Notes under the pieces: generated by a model
Seen by the model: only the letters and a program-made list of their open reading frames with translations
Told to the model about the DNA's origin: nothing
Databases searched by the model: none
Shown here: one piece after another, positions 1 through 8,517 of the stretch
How positions within the stretch are numbered: position 1 is the first letter of the stretch
Layout of the letters: each line of letters starts with the position of its first letter
Assembly (NCBI GenBank): GCA_030427255.1
Contig: JAUHWY010000002.1
Coordinates: forward strand, 1-64,000
Direction: 5' to 3'
Source: Bacteroidia bacterium
GTDB lineage: Bacteria; Bacteroidota; Bacteroidia; CAIKAF01
Length of the DNA: 64,000 nt
Made by a program: the position numbers and the translations under genes

Positions 1-522
1 CCCAACACGTCGGGGAGAAATACTGCGGAAGGTCAAATTGCAGACTCGCTGAATACCAAAGGTTTGTACGGGATGTTTAGGCACCCTTTGTATGTGGGCA
101 ACTTTTTAATGTGGTTAAGCATATGTCTTTTGGTTGGCTCTTTTTGGTTTAGCGTGTGCTTTATTGCGGCCTTTTGGTTGTATTACGAGCGTATCATGTA
201 TGCCGAAGAGCAGTTTTTAAGGCGCAAGTTTGGCTCGGTGTATTTAGATTGGGCTCAACAGACACCGGCCTTTGTGCCAAAGACTTTAAAATGGAGTCGT
301 CCTCAGCATGCTTTTTCATGGAAAAGAGTGCTAAAAAAGGAGAAAAATGGGCTTTTTGCCTTGTTGCTTTTGTTTTGGCTGTTTCTGTATGCCCATTCTT
401 GCCTAATGGCAGAAGCGTGGTTGCTCCCCCTAAATGGTTGGGCCTATGCCGCCCTCGCCTCTGCGCTTTTGTATTTGGTTCTTAAATGGATGAAATACCA
501 AACCAGCTGGCTCCGGGAGTAG
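1..522 (+). CDS. ICMT/PEMT-like membrane methyltransferase, 5'-truncated by window edge
   Basis: The reading frame is open from base 1, so the gene begins outside the window. The visible 173 residues contain the signature of the isoprenylcysteine carboxyl methyltransferase / phospholipid methyltransferase superfamily: RHPLYVGNFLMW, followed after two hydrophobic segments by EEQFLRRKFGSVYLDW. In this family these parts bind S-adenosylmethionine at the membrane face. Two more hydrophobic stretches follow near the C terminus (about FALLLLFWLFLYAHS and GWAYAALASALLYLVL), which is longer than minimal ICMT domains. The substrate cannot be told; bacterial members methylate lipids or are uncharacterised. 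It converges on the oxoamine synthase gene with only about 24 bp between. Confidence 0.8.
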   Translation, partial: PNTSGRNTAEGQIADSLNTKGLYGMFRHPLYVGNFLMWLSICLLVGSFWFSVCFIAAFWLYYERIMYAEEQFLRRKFGSVYLDWAQQTPAFVPKTLKWSRPQHAFSWKRVLKKEKNGLFALLLLFWLFLYAHSCLMAEAWLLPLNGWAYAALASALLYLVLKWMKYQTSWLRE

Positions 523-546
523 GGTGAAACACGTTGTTGCCCTTGG

Positions 547-1929
547 TTAACCGAGCATTGCTTTTGGGAAGCTCAAATCCTTATGCTCTGTTCGAATACG
601 GGTTAAGTGCTCTGCAGTTTTGTCTAAGGTAAACCGGATTTCATCTTCGGTATGGTCGCTTGTTATAAAAAAGCGCAAACGGGCCGCCTCATCCGGTACC
701 GCCGGATACAAAATAGGTTGCACATTTATGCCTTCCTTAAACAAGGCGTCGGCCAGCAGCAAGGCATGGGCAGAGTTGCCGGTAATAATAGGAACTACTG
801 CAGTTCCATTGCTTGGTCCTGTATCCAAACCTCGGGCTTTGGCTCCTTCAAGAAATAGTTTGGAATTGGCTTGACAGGCATGTGCCCTCCAAGGCTCTTC
901 CATCATAATACGTGTGGTAGCTAATGCCGCCGCAGCATTTGCCGGACTTATACCCACGGAATACACAAAGCCCGGAGTGTTGTATTTAAGAAAACGAATC
1001 AAGGAATGTCTGCCGGCAATATAGCCCCCGCAGGAAGCAAAACTCTTGCTAAAGGTGCCCATCCATAAATCAACATCGTTGGGGTCGATATTAAAATGCT
1101 CTCTAACTCCCAGTCCATTGGGGCCGATAACACCCATACTGTGGGCTTCATCTACCAGCAACAAGGCTTGATGCTTTTTCTTAATCTCGATGAATTTGGG
1201 CACATCTGCAATGTCGCCGTCCATGCTGTAAACCCCTTCAATAGCAATGAGGACTCGTTCGTAATCGGCCCTATTGTCTTCAAGAATTTTATCGAGTGCT
1301 TCCCAGTCTTCATGAGGGAAGGCAATTCGTCGGGCACCGGAGAGAACAGCACCTTCAATGATGCAATTGTGAGACAGTTCGTCATAAACAATCAAGTCTT
1401 TCCCCTGGCGCATCATATGGCCAATTACCGTTACATTGGTGGCGTGTCCACTAACCAGTGTAATTGCGTCTTCGGTGCCGATAAGCTGGGCCAAGGCTTG
1501 TTCCAATTGCTGGTGCAAGGGTTTCTCACCTGTGGCAATTCGTGAGGCAGAAACAGAGGTGCCATAGGCCTGAACAGCATCTTGAGCTGCTTTTGAGACC
1601 CTGGGGTCACCAGAAAGCCCAAGGTAATTGTAGGAAGAGAAGCTTATGAGGTCTCTTCCACCAATTTGGGTGCGGTTGTTTACAATCGTTTCGTTTACGC
1701 GGAAGTATGGATTTTCCACATGAAGCATTCCCAAGGTTTGAAATTGGGCATCCAAGGTTTGAACCTCAGGAAACTTAGAAAAGTCGGCAAATTGAGCAAA
1801 GTCCTTATTTGAGGAACTGCTTTGGCTTTGCGTTTGAGCTGCAGCCGCGGCTTTTTCGGCCTTTTCGCGAAGCATCTTCTTTAGTAGTTCGCGCTTTTCT
1901 TCTGTGCTTAGTGGTTTCTGATCTGCCAT
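547..1929 (-). CDS. Alpha-oxoamine synthase (serine palmitoyltransferase / cysteate acyltransferase-like) with N-terminal extension
   Basis: A PLP-dependent Claisen-type enzyme condensing an amino acid with an acyl thioester. Visible motifs: FSSYNYLGL near residue 97, the VDEAH motif with Asp260 and His263, and the PLP lysine in GTFSKSFASCGG (Lys295). This GTFSKSF form is typical of serine palmitoyltransferase-type members, unlike the GTLGKSLGG of the neighbouring Kbl. About 85 residues precede the fold: LSTEEKRELLKKMLREKAEK, then an Ala/Gln/Ser-rich linker. The first part resembles segments that precede domains in NRPS/PKS proteins. ATG at 1929 was chosen; an upstream TTG at 1959 lies inside a good -7 box (TATTTTTG, 1964-1957). 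In Bacteroidota such enzymes make sphingoid bases or the sulfonolipid precursor capnine; which one applies here is inference. Confidence 0.85.
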   Translation of the reverse strand: MADQKPLSTEEKRELLKKMLREKAEKAAAAAQTQSQSSSSNKDFAQFADFSKFPEVQTLDAQFQTLGMLHVENPYFRVNETIVNNRTQIGGRDLISFSSYNYLGLSGDPRVSKAAQDAVQAYGTSVSASRIATGEKPLHQQLEQALAQLIGTEDAITLVSGHATNVTVIGHMMRQGKDLIVYDELSHNCIIEGAVLSGARRIAFPHEDWEALDKILEDNRADYERVLIAIEGVYSMDGDIADVPKFIEIKKKHQALLLVDEAHSMGVIGPNGLGVREHFNIDPNDVDLWMGTFSKSFASCGGYIAGRHSLIRFLKYNTPGFVYSVGISPANAAAALATTRIMMEEPWRAHACQANSKLFLEGAKARGLDTGPSNGTAVVPIITGNSAHALLLADALFKEGINVQPILYPAVPDEAARLRFFITSDHTEDEIRFTLDKTAEHLTRIRTEHKDLSFPKAMLG

Positions 1930-1956
1930 ACCATTCGTTCTATGCGTAATCGCCCT

Positions 1957-1964
1957 CAAAAATA
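1957..1964 (-). promoter_or_regulatory. -7 promoter box of the oxoamine synthase gene
   Basis: Read on the minus strand this is TATTTTTG, matching the Bacteroidota TANNTTTG consensus. It lies 27 nt upstream of the ATG at 1929 and overlaps the alternative TTG start, which argues for the ATG. Confidence 0.5.
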
Positions 1965-1993
1965 CGAAATCAAGCCAATCGGCCTTTAGGCAA

Positions 1994-2560
1994 TTAGGGG
2001 TTAAAAAAATTGTGTAGGAGGCGTTCTACGTCTTCTTTTGCTTTGGGGAGCCTATCGTTCACCACAATACCATCAAAAAAACGATAGGCATCGATCTCAT
2101 GAAAAGCCTTTGATACACGGGTTAAGATAGCAGCTTCTCCATCAGTTTTTCTTTGCCGCAGTCTTTTTTCCAATACATCAATGCTCGGAGGCATTACAAA
2201 AACAGAAAGCGCTTGATCTCCATAAATGCGTTTTAGGTTTAATGCTCCCTTTACATCTACATCGAATACCACATGATGTCCTTTGGCCCAAATACGGTCG
2301 ACCTCCGACTTTAAGGTGCCGTAAAAATGGTCAGGATAGACCTCTTCCCATTCTACAAAAGCCTCTTGGTCAATATACTCTTGAAAATCTTTACGGGAGA
2401 TAAAGTAATAGTCTTTTCCATGTACTTCGTGTGACCTAGCCGGCCTTGTTGTTGCAGACACACTAAATTCCAGGTCACGAAAAACCGAGAGTGCATGCCG
2501 AGAAATGGTAGTTTTACCGGCACCGGAGGGGGCTGCAAATATGACAATTCGACCTTTCAA
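1994..2560 (-). CDS. gmk: Guanylate kinase
   Basis: Phosphorylates GMP to GDP with ATP in the cytosol. The 188-residue protein has the P-loop APSGAGKTT at residues 10-18, the GMP-binding stretch SVSATTRPAR near 34-43 and GKDYYFISRKDF. Length fits the bacterial family. Its start overlaps the stop of yicC by 4 nt, so the two are translationally coupled, an order (yicC-gmk) common in bacteria. Confidence 0.97.
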   Translation of the reverse strand: MKGRIVIFAAPSGAGKTTISRHALSVFRDLEFSVSATTRPARSHEVHGKDYYFISRKDFQEYIDQEAFVEWEEVYPDHFYGTLKSEVDRIWAKGHHVVFDVDVKGALNLKRIYGDQALSVFVMPPSIDVLEKRLRQRKTDGEAAILTRVSKAFHEIDAYRFFDGIVVNDRLPKAKEDVERLLHNFFNP

Positions 2561-3429
2561 AGGGTATTGAGCACTTGCTCTTTAATTTTTTCCAAATCGT
2601 CTTTCATTTCCACCACAACCCGCTGGATATTGGCTTCGTTGGCTTTGGCTCCAAGGGTGTTGATTTCCCTTCCCATTTCTTGGGCAATAAAGTTGAGTTT
2701 TTTACCGGAGGGCTCCTGACTTCCCATGGTTTCCAAAAAATAGCTACAATGGTTGGATAGCCGAACTTTTTCTTCTGTTATATCCAGCTTTTCCAAATAA
2801 TAGATAAGCTCTTGCTCAAAACGGTTCTGGTCAACAGATGCTTCCAATCCCAGTTCCTTTAGAGCTTTCAAAAGTCGATCACGGGTCCTTTGTTTCCGTT
2901 CTTGCTCTAAGGGAGCAATGCTATTCAATTTGCTGCTTATGGCCTCTACCAACTCTAAAAAAGTATTCTCCAGTACTTCACCTTCGGCTCTGCGGTGCCT
3001 CATTAAAGCATCAATTGCTTCATCCAATGCCTTTGAAACTTCGTTCCATTCTTCTTCGGATAAACTTTCTTCCACACTTTCTACCACATCAGGCATACGC
3101 ATAGCAATGGCCAAAAAGTCATTGCTTTCGATTTTGTGCAACTTACCCAAATCTTGCAATTGCATCAGGTACGTTCCTACCAATTCCTTATTGATTCGTT
3201 GACCATGGCCGGAAGAGGATAGCTCCACATTAATCCAACAATCAATTTTACCGCGCTCCAAGCGCTTTCCAATCCTTTGTCGAATATCGGCTTCCTTGTC
3301 TCGTATAGCAGGGGGTGCTTTAAATACGAAATCGAGGTTTTTGCTGTTTAAACTGCGCAGTTCTATGGAAACCTTAAAATTCGGTAAGCTTGCTGTAGCT
3401 TTTCCAAAACCGGTCATTGAGTATATCAT
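2557..3429 (-). CDS. yicC: YicC family endoribonuclease
   Basis: A 290-residue YicC-family protein: it opens with MIYSMTGFGKA, contains the N-terminal YicC-like region (IELRSLNSKNLDFVFKAP) and ends with the DUF1732 C-terminal domain (HCSYFLETMGSQEPSGKKLNFIAQEMGREINTLG region, residues about 220-260). E. coli YicC is an oligomeric RNase acting on small RNAs; that activity is assumed here by family. Lies immediately upstream of and overlapping gmk, as in many genomes. Confidence 0.95.
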   Translation of the reverse strand: MIYSMTGFGKATASLPNFKVSIELRSLNSKNLDFVFKAPPAIRDKEADIRQRIGKRLERGKIDCWINVELSSSGHGQRINKELVGTYLMQLQDLGKLHKIESNDFLAIAMRMPDVVESVEESLSEEEWNEVSKALDEAIDALMRHRRAEGEVLENTFLELVEAISSKLNSIAPLEQERKQRTRDRLLKALKELGLEASVDQNRFEQELIYYLEKLDITEEKVRLSNHCSYFLETMGSQEPSGKKLNFIAQEMGREINTLGAKANEANIQRVVVEMKDDLEKIKEQVLNTL

Positions 3430-3435
3430 TCCGGC

Positions 3436-4626
3436 TCAATTTATTACTTGAAGTGATTGCCCAACCTTTATGAAAGCGGCAATGGCTTTATCCAATTGTT
3501 CTTTGGTATGTGCGGCACTAAGCTGCACCCGAATACGCGCTTGGCCTTTGGGCACTACGGGGTAGTAAAATCCAATCACATATATTCCTTCCTCCAACAG
3601 AGCCTCTGCAAACTTTTGACTGAGCGGAGCATCGTACAACATAATGGGAACGATAGCAGCATCCCCCGGTTTAATATCAAACCCGGCAGATTCCAGTTTG
3701 CCGCGCAAATAGGCAGTATTTTCCATCAACCGATCCCTTAATTCGGTAGTTTCACTCAGCATGTCAAAAACAGCTATACTAGCACCTACAATACTAGGGG
3801 CAAGACTATTGGAGAATAAATAAGGTCGGCTACGCTGCCTCAACAAATCAATAATCTCTTTAGGTCCCGTAGTAAAACCGCCCATAGCACCGCCCAAAGA
3901 CTTACCCAAAGTTCCGGTGATGATATCTACCCTTCCCATGACATTATGGTACTCGTGGGTGCCTCTTCCGGTTTTTCCAATAAATCCTGTGGCATGGCAC
4001 TCGTCCACCATTACCAAGGCGTCATAGGCATCTGCCAAATCGCAAATTTTATCCAACAAAGCAATGTCCCCGTCCATGCTAAATACACCATCGGTAACGA
4101 TAATACGATACCGTTGCGCTTGAGCATCTTTTAGGCATTGCTCCAAAGCATCCATATCCGAATGAGCATATCTATATCTCTTAGCCTTACACAGTCGAAC
4201 TCCATCAATGATAGAAGCATGGTTTAAGGCGTCCGAAATAATGGCATCCTCCTCGGTAAAGAGCGGTTCAAAAATGCCCCCATTGGCATCAAAAGCCGCG
4301 GCATACAGTATGGTATCTTCTGTACCTAAAAACTTGGCAATCTTTTGCTCTAAGGTTTTATGAATGTCTTGGGTTCCGCAAATAAAACGTACTGAAGACA
4401 TCCCAAAGCCATGGCTTTCTAAGGCAGCATGAGCCGCTTCCAGCACCCTTGGATGTGAAGAAAGACCTAAGTAATTATTGGCACAAAAATTCAACACTTT
4501 ACTTCCGGTCGAAAGCTGTATTTCTGCATCCTGTGGCCCGGTAATAATGCGCTCTCGCTTGTAAAGGCCGGCCTCTTCAATTTCCTTAAGCTCCCTTTGT
4601 AAGTGCGTTTTAATGGCTCCGTACAT
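3436..4626 (-). CDS. kbl: Glycine C-acetyltransferase (2-amino-3-ketobutyrate CoA ligase)
   Basis: PLP-dependent enzyme of threonine degradation: acetyl-CoA + glycine from 2-amino-3-oxobutyrate. The 396-residue chain has [13 protein letters not shown] (about 47-59), [11 protein letters not shown] (Asp208, His211) and PLP lysine Lys242 in [14 protein letters not shown], all typical of Kbl. It stands 6 bp upstream of yicC on the same strand, so the three genes probably form an operon. A -7 box TACCTTTG (minus strand, 4653-4646) lies about 20 nt before the start. No threonine dehydrogenase gene (tdh) is beside it. Confidence 0.93.
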   Translation of the reverse strand: MYGAIKTHLQRELKEIEEAGLYKRERIITGPQDAEIQLSTGSKVLNFCANNYLGLSSHPRVLEAAHAALESHGFGMSSVRFICGTQDIHKTLEQKIAKFLGTEDTILYAAAFDANGGIFEPLFTEEDAIISDALNHASIIDGVRLCKAKRYRYAHSDMDALEQCLKDAQAQRYRIIVTDGVFSMDGDIALLDKICDLADAYDALVMVDECHATGFIGKTGRGTHEYHNVMGRVDIITGTLGKSLGGAMGGFTTGPKEIIDLLRQRSRPYLFSNSLAPSIVGASIAVFDMLSETTELRDRLMENTAYLRGKLESAGFDIKPGDAAIVPIMLYDAPLSQKFAEALLEEGIYVIGFYYPVVPKGQARIRVQLSAAHTKEQLDKAIAAFIKVGQSLQVIN

Positions 4627-4768
4627 ACCGTTGGATTTTGGGTGTCAAAGGTAGGTAATTTTTACGCCTCCAAAGGCACTTAATGCTTTCTGCACATTAG
4701 TACTCCTATGAGAAATAGTAACCTAGCCTTTTAACCCAAGCTGGGTATCATGCCTATGCTCCTAAAAA

Positions 4769-6178
4769 CTATGGTTTTACCACACGAAAGGGAGGTGTCC
4801 CCAAATGATTCGACCGCCATACATATACCCCAGCAGGCAAGGAAGGTAGTTCTACTCGATCAAAATTTCCTGAATATACTTCTCGTCCCTGCATATCAAA
4901 TAGCTTATAGGTCTTATGACTGCATGGCACCTGTAGTACATCGCCCTCAAACCAAGGGACACAAACTTGGGCGTCACCATCACAGTGAAGCTCCTGAATC
5001 CATAATTTTTCAATGGATTTATTGGGAAATACCATCACCAAACGTCCGTAGCCCTCGTGATTTACCAATTTTTCGGTTAAGCAAAACTCAGTATAAGGTG
5101 GATACCAAGCTTGTACCCTTTGCCAACTAACTAAATCTTGGCTTTGCTCAAATACCAAATACGCTGCTCCTGCCCAACCCACCAACGATCCACACAGGCC
5201 TTCTTTGCAATCCCAGCTTAAATTACCCAGCCAGGGATGCAAAGGTTGATCGGGATACTTGGTGCCACTTCCAAATTTTGGGTTCTTTTGGAAAGAGGAG
5301 GAGTCCGTATTTGAAATGGATGTAGGATCCATTACCCAAAAAACGCTGTCGCCTTCTTGATATTGGCCATAAGGCATAACAAACCACCCTTGGGCATCGT
5401 TCCAACCCAAAAGTCGAAGCTGATGGACCGGAAGAGTTTGATCTACAGGGTGCTTCACTTGAATCTGCCATTTCCCACCCAAACAACGCAAAGGATCAGG
5501 CTCAACCGGGTGCTCCCAATATCCCGGCTCTAAAAAATCTACCACCATACCATGAATGGGTCCTGTAGAATCTATTAGAGGTAGTCCTACCGGATCGGGC
5601 ACCGGAGCATCGACAAAGCGAAGGTCAAGATAGCCTCCTAAATCCGGAGCTTGCTGAGCTCGCAATACCACGGGTGCAGGCTCCAAACCACCCAATGGGA
5701 ATAGTCGTGCATTGCTGTCCGACCGCTCCCAATACCAACCAAACCATCCTTCTATATGCGCCTCGCTAACCTCAAGTTTTGGTTCATCGTACCACAAAGA
5801 TGGGCCAAGGCGGAGGCGACTTAGCTCCGAGACTTCTACTTTTCCCGAACGCAAGTCCAGAAAATCATTTACAACAACTTGTGGGTTTTGAAGGAGTAAA
5901 GCATGCGAAGTTTCCACAAAAAGCCCTGACAAATGGACTTCATTTCCCTGCCAGATCATGGGGGAGCGACCTGTGATGTGAATTCTGGCCGTACCACCTG
6001 GAAACGGGTCAGAGGCCTCGTTTTTCCAGTCCAAACCATGCATGTGCCAAACCAAGGAAGTGTCCATGACTATCCCTGCGGAACCGCTACTTACAAAAAC
6101 TGCTTGGGGGGAGACTGTTTTAAAGGACCCTCCTGTTATGGTAACACACAGAAGAAGCCCTTGTAAACAGGTCTTCAT
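4769..6178 (-). CDS. Secreted protein with type IX secretion C-terminal sorting domain
   Basis: No catalytic family recognised. The 469-residue chain starts with a short signal-like segment (MKTCLQGLLLCVTITGG), is rich in Trp, Gly and Pro, and ends with a type A sorting domain: YKLFDMQGREVYSGNF, then LPSLPAGVYVWR and a terminal basic strand. This domain directs export through the type IX secretion system, usually followed by cleavage and surface attachment. The middle carries phrases such as LVSWQRVQAWYPP and a Cys cluster (CDGDAQVCVPWFEGDVLQVPC). A TAATTTTG box (minus strand 6190-6183) ends 4 nt before the ATG. Confidence 0.8.
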   Translation of the reverse strand: MKTCLQGLLLCVTITGGSFKTVSPQAVFVSSGSAGIVMDTSLVWHMHGLDWKNEASDPFPGGTARIHITGRSPMIWQGNEVHLSGLFVETSHALLLQNPQVVVNDFLDLRSGKVEVSELSRLRLGPSLWYDEPKLEVSEAHIEGWFGWYWERSDSNARLFPLGGLEPAPVVLRAQQAPDLGGYLDLRFVDAPVPDPVGLPLIDSTGPIHGMVVDFLEPGYWEHPVEPDPLRCLGGKWQIQVKHPVDQTLPVHQLRLLGWNDAQGWFVMPYGQYQEGDSVFWVMDPTSISNTDSSSFQKNPKFGSGTKYPDQPLHPWLGNLSWDCKEGLCGSLVGWAGAAYLVFEQSQDLVSWQRVQAWYPPYTEFCLTEKLVNHEGYGRLVMVFPNKSIEKLWIQELHCDGDAQVCVPWFEGDVLQVPCSHKTYKLFDMQGREVYSGNFDRVELPSLPAGVYVWRSNHLGTPPFRVVKP

Positions 6179-6182
6179 TTCT

Positions 6183-6190
6183 CAAAATTA
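6183..6190 (-). promoter_or_regulatory. -7 box 4 nt from start codon
   Basis: Minus-strand TAATTTTG followed by AGAA and the ATG at 6178. One of at least nine cases in this window that predict a leaderless transcript. Confidence 0.45.
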
Positions 6191-6269
6191 AAAAGTTCGT
6201 ATCAAAAAGTCAAGCTTTTCGAAACCTTCAAAATTTACCTGGAAATCTTGATTTGCCCAAAGCAAGGAA

Positions 6270-6680
6270 TTAAACCAGGCCTGTACGATACTTTTTGCTT
6301 TTCCTGTATTTAGCAGCCACACGGAATTCCCAAAAAATCAGACAGACAAGCAATAAGGCCTCTACAATGAAATAGGCTTTATCGTACACCGATATTTCCA
6401 CCCAAAACAACCAAAGCAGCACCAAGGTGCCAAACAAATAGGCAGAATTTGCCAAAGCCATCACTTCCAAATACCTCCACACCCCCTTATGCATAAACCA
6501 AGCTACTCCTAACGCAAATACGGCAAAACACATGGCGATTCCTGACAAAGGAACCAAAATGCTTGAAGGCATTTGAAATGGAGGTTGGAAACCCATCAAT
6601 ACAAAACCCAGCATTAGGCTAGACCAAAATGCCCCAAGCCCGTCAAGGGCCAATAAATTTCTGGCTTTATTAAATCTCAT
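6270..6680 (-). CDS. Small integral membrane protein, unknown function
   Basis: 136 residues from the ATG at 6680 (MRFNKARNLLALDGLGAFWSS); the longer reading frame upstream adds an unlikely leader and was not used. Four hydrophobic segments (about 10-32, 40-62, 70-92, 98-118) and a basic tail (KYRKSKKYR) suggest a four-helix inner-membrane protein with a cytosolic C terminus. No known family was recognised; it lies alone on the minus strand between the type IX cargo gene and apbE. Confidence 0.65.
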   Translation of the reverse strand: MRFNKARNLLALDGLGAFWSSLMLGFVLMGFQPPFQMPSSILVPLSGIAMCFAVFALGVAWFMHKGVWRYLEVMALANSAYLFGTLVLLWLFWVEISVYDKAYFIVEALLLVCLIFWEFRVAAKYRKSKKYRTGLV

Positions 6681-6901
6681 GAAGTTTAGGTGTTGGTTTT
6701 CAAATGTAGGGGAAAGAAGCCAAACGGACTCCAAGCAAAGTGTCAAATCGGCTTAAAGATTGGCCTATATAGACATTTATTTACCCTTCGGAAGGGAATG
6801 CTCGTCATCGGCCTTTAATGAAACATTCCTACCCTTAATTCCATTCGTTTTTCTTTCTTAATCCAAATCCGCTTAATAAAAAAATATACCACTTTTGTCT
6901 C

Positions 6902-7921
6902 ATGAGATTCTTCGCATTTCCTTTACTATTGCTTGTATTCTTTTGCTCATGTGGTGGTGGACAAAAGCAAATGAGCCCTTATACCCAATACCAAGGATAT
7001 GCTCAAGGCACCACATTTACTATCCGGCACAGTGGTTCCGGAGAGTTTTTGGATTCCATCCAATTCATCTTAGAACAAGTAGATCAAGCCCTTTCTTTGT
7101 GGCAAGACAGCTCTTGGATTAGTCAATGGAATCGAGGTGTTCAAGCCCCAAGTCCTGCTTATGCTTCCGAGTGCCTGCAATTGGCATTAGAAGTTGGAGA
7201 CTTAACTCAGGGAGCCTATGATCCAACCATGTTGCCTTTATCTCGCTTTTGGGGCTTTGGCGACAGCTTATTTGAAGCTCCCGGCTTGGTGAGACAGGAA
7301 CACATAGATTCCATGACAAATATGGTAGGCTTTAAAACCTGCCTCAACTTAGATAGCTTGCCTATTGTTCAGCGAAAATGCAAAGGCACTTTGCTCGATT
7401 TAAACGGTATTGCCCAAGGTTACTCCGTTGATTTATTAGCTGCTCTTTTAGATAGAAATGGGGTTATGGACTATATGATTGAGCTGGGCGGAGAGGTGCG
7501 GGCCAAAGGCCAAAACCCCTCCCTCAATGATTGGCAAATCGGGATAGACAAACCCAAAAACTCATTAACCGAAGACCGTCCACTTCAAGCTGTGGTTGCC
7601 CTCCAAAACACCTCATTAGCTACTTCAGGGAGCTACCGTAAATATTATGAAAGAGATGGAAAAAGATTCAGTCATGTACTTGACCCTGCCACCGGCAGGC
7701 CTGTTTCCCATCAGTTGCTAAGCGTTTCGGTAATGCATCCCTCCTGTGCCATGGCCGACGGTTTAGCCACCGCACTCATGGTCATGGGGCCTACGAAAGC
7801 ACAGCAATGGGCCCAAAAACACCAAGAAACCGGGGTGTATTTAATTTATTTGGACCATACCGGAACACCTAAAACTTGGGCGAGCCAAAAAATCAAAAGC
7901 TATATTAGTGAGTTGAACTAA
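6902..7921 (+). CDS. apbE: FAD:protein FMN transferase, lipoprotein
   Basis: Transfers FMN from FAD to a Thr in targets such as Na+-NQR or RnfG subunits. The 339-residue protein has a lipoprotein signal (LLLVFFCSCGGG), placing it in the periplasm tethered to a membrane. Family motifs: GIAQGYSVDLLA near 177, ELGGEVRAKG near 200, TSGSYRKYYERDGKRFSHVLDP (about 240-260), then MADGLATALMVMG with the Mg2+-binding region. No flavoprotein target is beside it. A TTTTG stretch sits 4 nt before the ATG. Confidence 0.95.
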   Translation: MRFFAFPLLLLVFFCSCGGGQKQMSPYTQYQGYAQGTTFTIRHSGSGEFLDSIQFILEQVDQALSLWQDSSWISQWNRGVQAPSPAYASECLQLALEVGDLTQGAYDPTMLPLSRFWGFGDSLFEAPGLVRQEHIDSMTNMVGFKTCLNLDSLPIVQRKCKGTLLDLNGIAQGYSVDLLAALLDRNGVMDYMIELGGEVRAKGQNPSLNDWQIGIDKPKNSLTEDRPLQAVVALQNTSLATSGSYRKYYERDGKRFSHVLDPATGRPVSHQLLSVSVMHPSCAMADGLATALMVMGPTKAQQWAQKHQETGVYLIYLDHTGTPKTWASQKIKSYISELN

Positions 7922-7924
7922 TTT

Positions 7925-8206
7925 CTACTCTAAACCAACCTCACTAATGGAATGAATTGGGATATTAACACCGCTTTTGAGGGTTACATAATGCGGCGAA
8001 AGCTGCCATACGGTGGTAATTACCATTCGGGGTCCTTCTTTGGTATAAAAAGTAATGCGCACTTTAGAATGGTAATTGTTCCCTAACATCAGGGCCTTAG
8101 TAAGCATATGGTAACGTGCCTTGCGATCTTCTTCACGCATTAAAACGTCTTCACGCGAAAAACTAAGCTGTGGTACTTGCTCTTTTGCAATGGTCTCTAC
8201 GGACAT
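7925..8206 (-). CDS. Conserved small hypothetical protein
   Basis: 93 residues, no signal peptide or membrane segment. The second half (YHSKVRITFYTKEGPRMVITTVWQLSPHYVTL, then VNIPIHSISEVGLE) looks like a compact beta domain with alternating hydrophobics, as in Sm-like or PilZ-like folds, but I cannot assign a family. The coding pattern is clean and it converges with apbE with 3 bp between stops. Confidence 0.7.
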   Translation of the reverse strand: MSVETIAKEQVPQLSFSREDVLMREEDRKARYHMLTKALMLGNNYHSKVRITFYTKEGPRMVITTVWQLSPHYVTLKSGVNIPIHSISEVGLE

Positions 8207-8517
8207 AGGTTAATGAATTAGATATAAAAATTACCGCTTTTTTTTCATATCTCCAAATTTGTTCAGCCCTGAGCCCCTCTTTTTCCACCTCCGGATCAGC
8301 CTTATATTCACTTTTTTTGAAACCCATAACTAAACCGGAAGCAAGATCCTAAGCAGAAAGTTTAAGCTCCTCTCCTTAAAAATTTCAAGCCTTCCCATTA
8401 GTCTTTACCCTACATGCTTGGCTTCTTGTCTCACCAAAGCTTATCAAACACTCAAACCTAGCCCTCCATGAAACCCAAGCATTTCCTTACTTTTAGGCGC
8501 AATTCTGTAACCGGGCC
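8207..8517. other. Intergenic stretch without recognised feature
   Basis: 311 bp between the divergent small hypothetical and the MBOAT gene. Pyrimidine-rich on the plus strand, no convincing hairpin, repeat or open frame was found. It should contain the MBOAT operon promoter, but I could not pick one with confidence. Confidence 0.4.
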
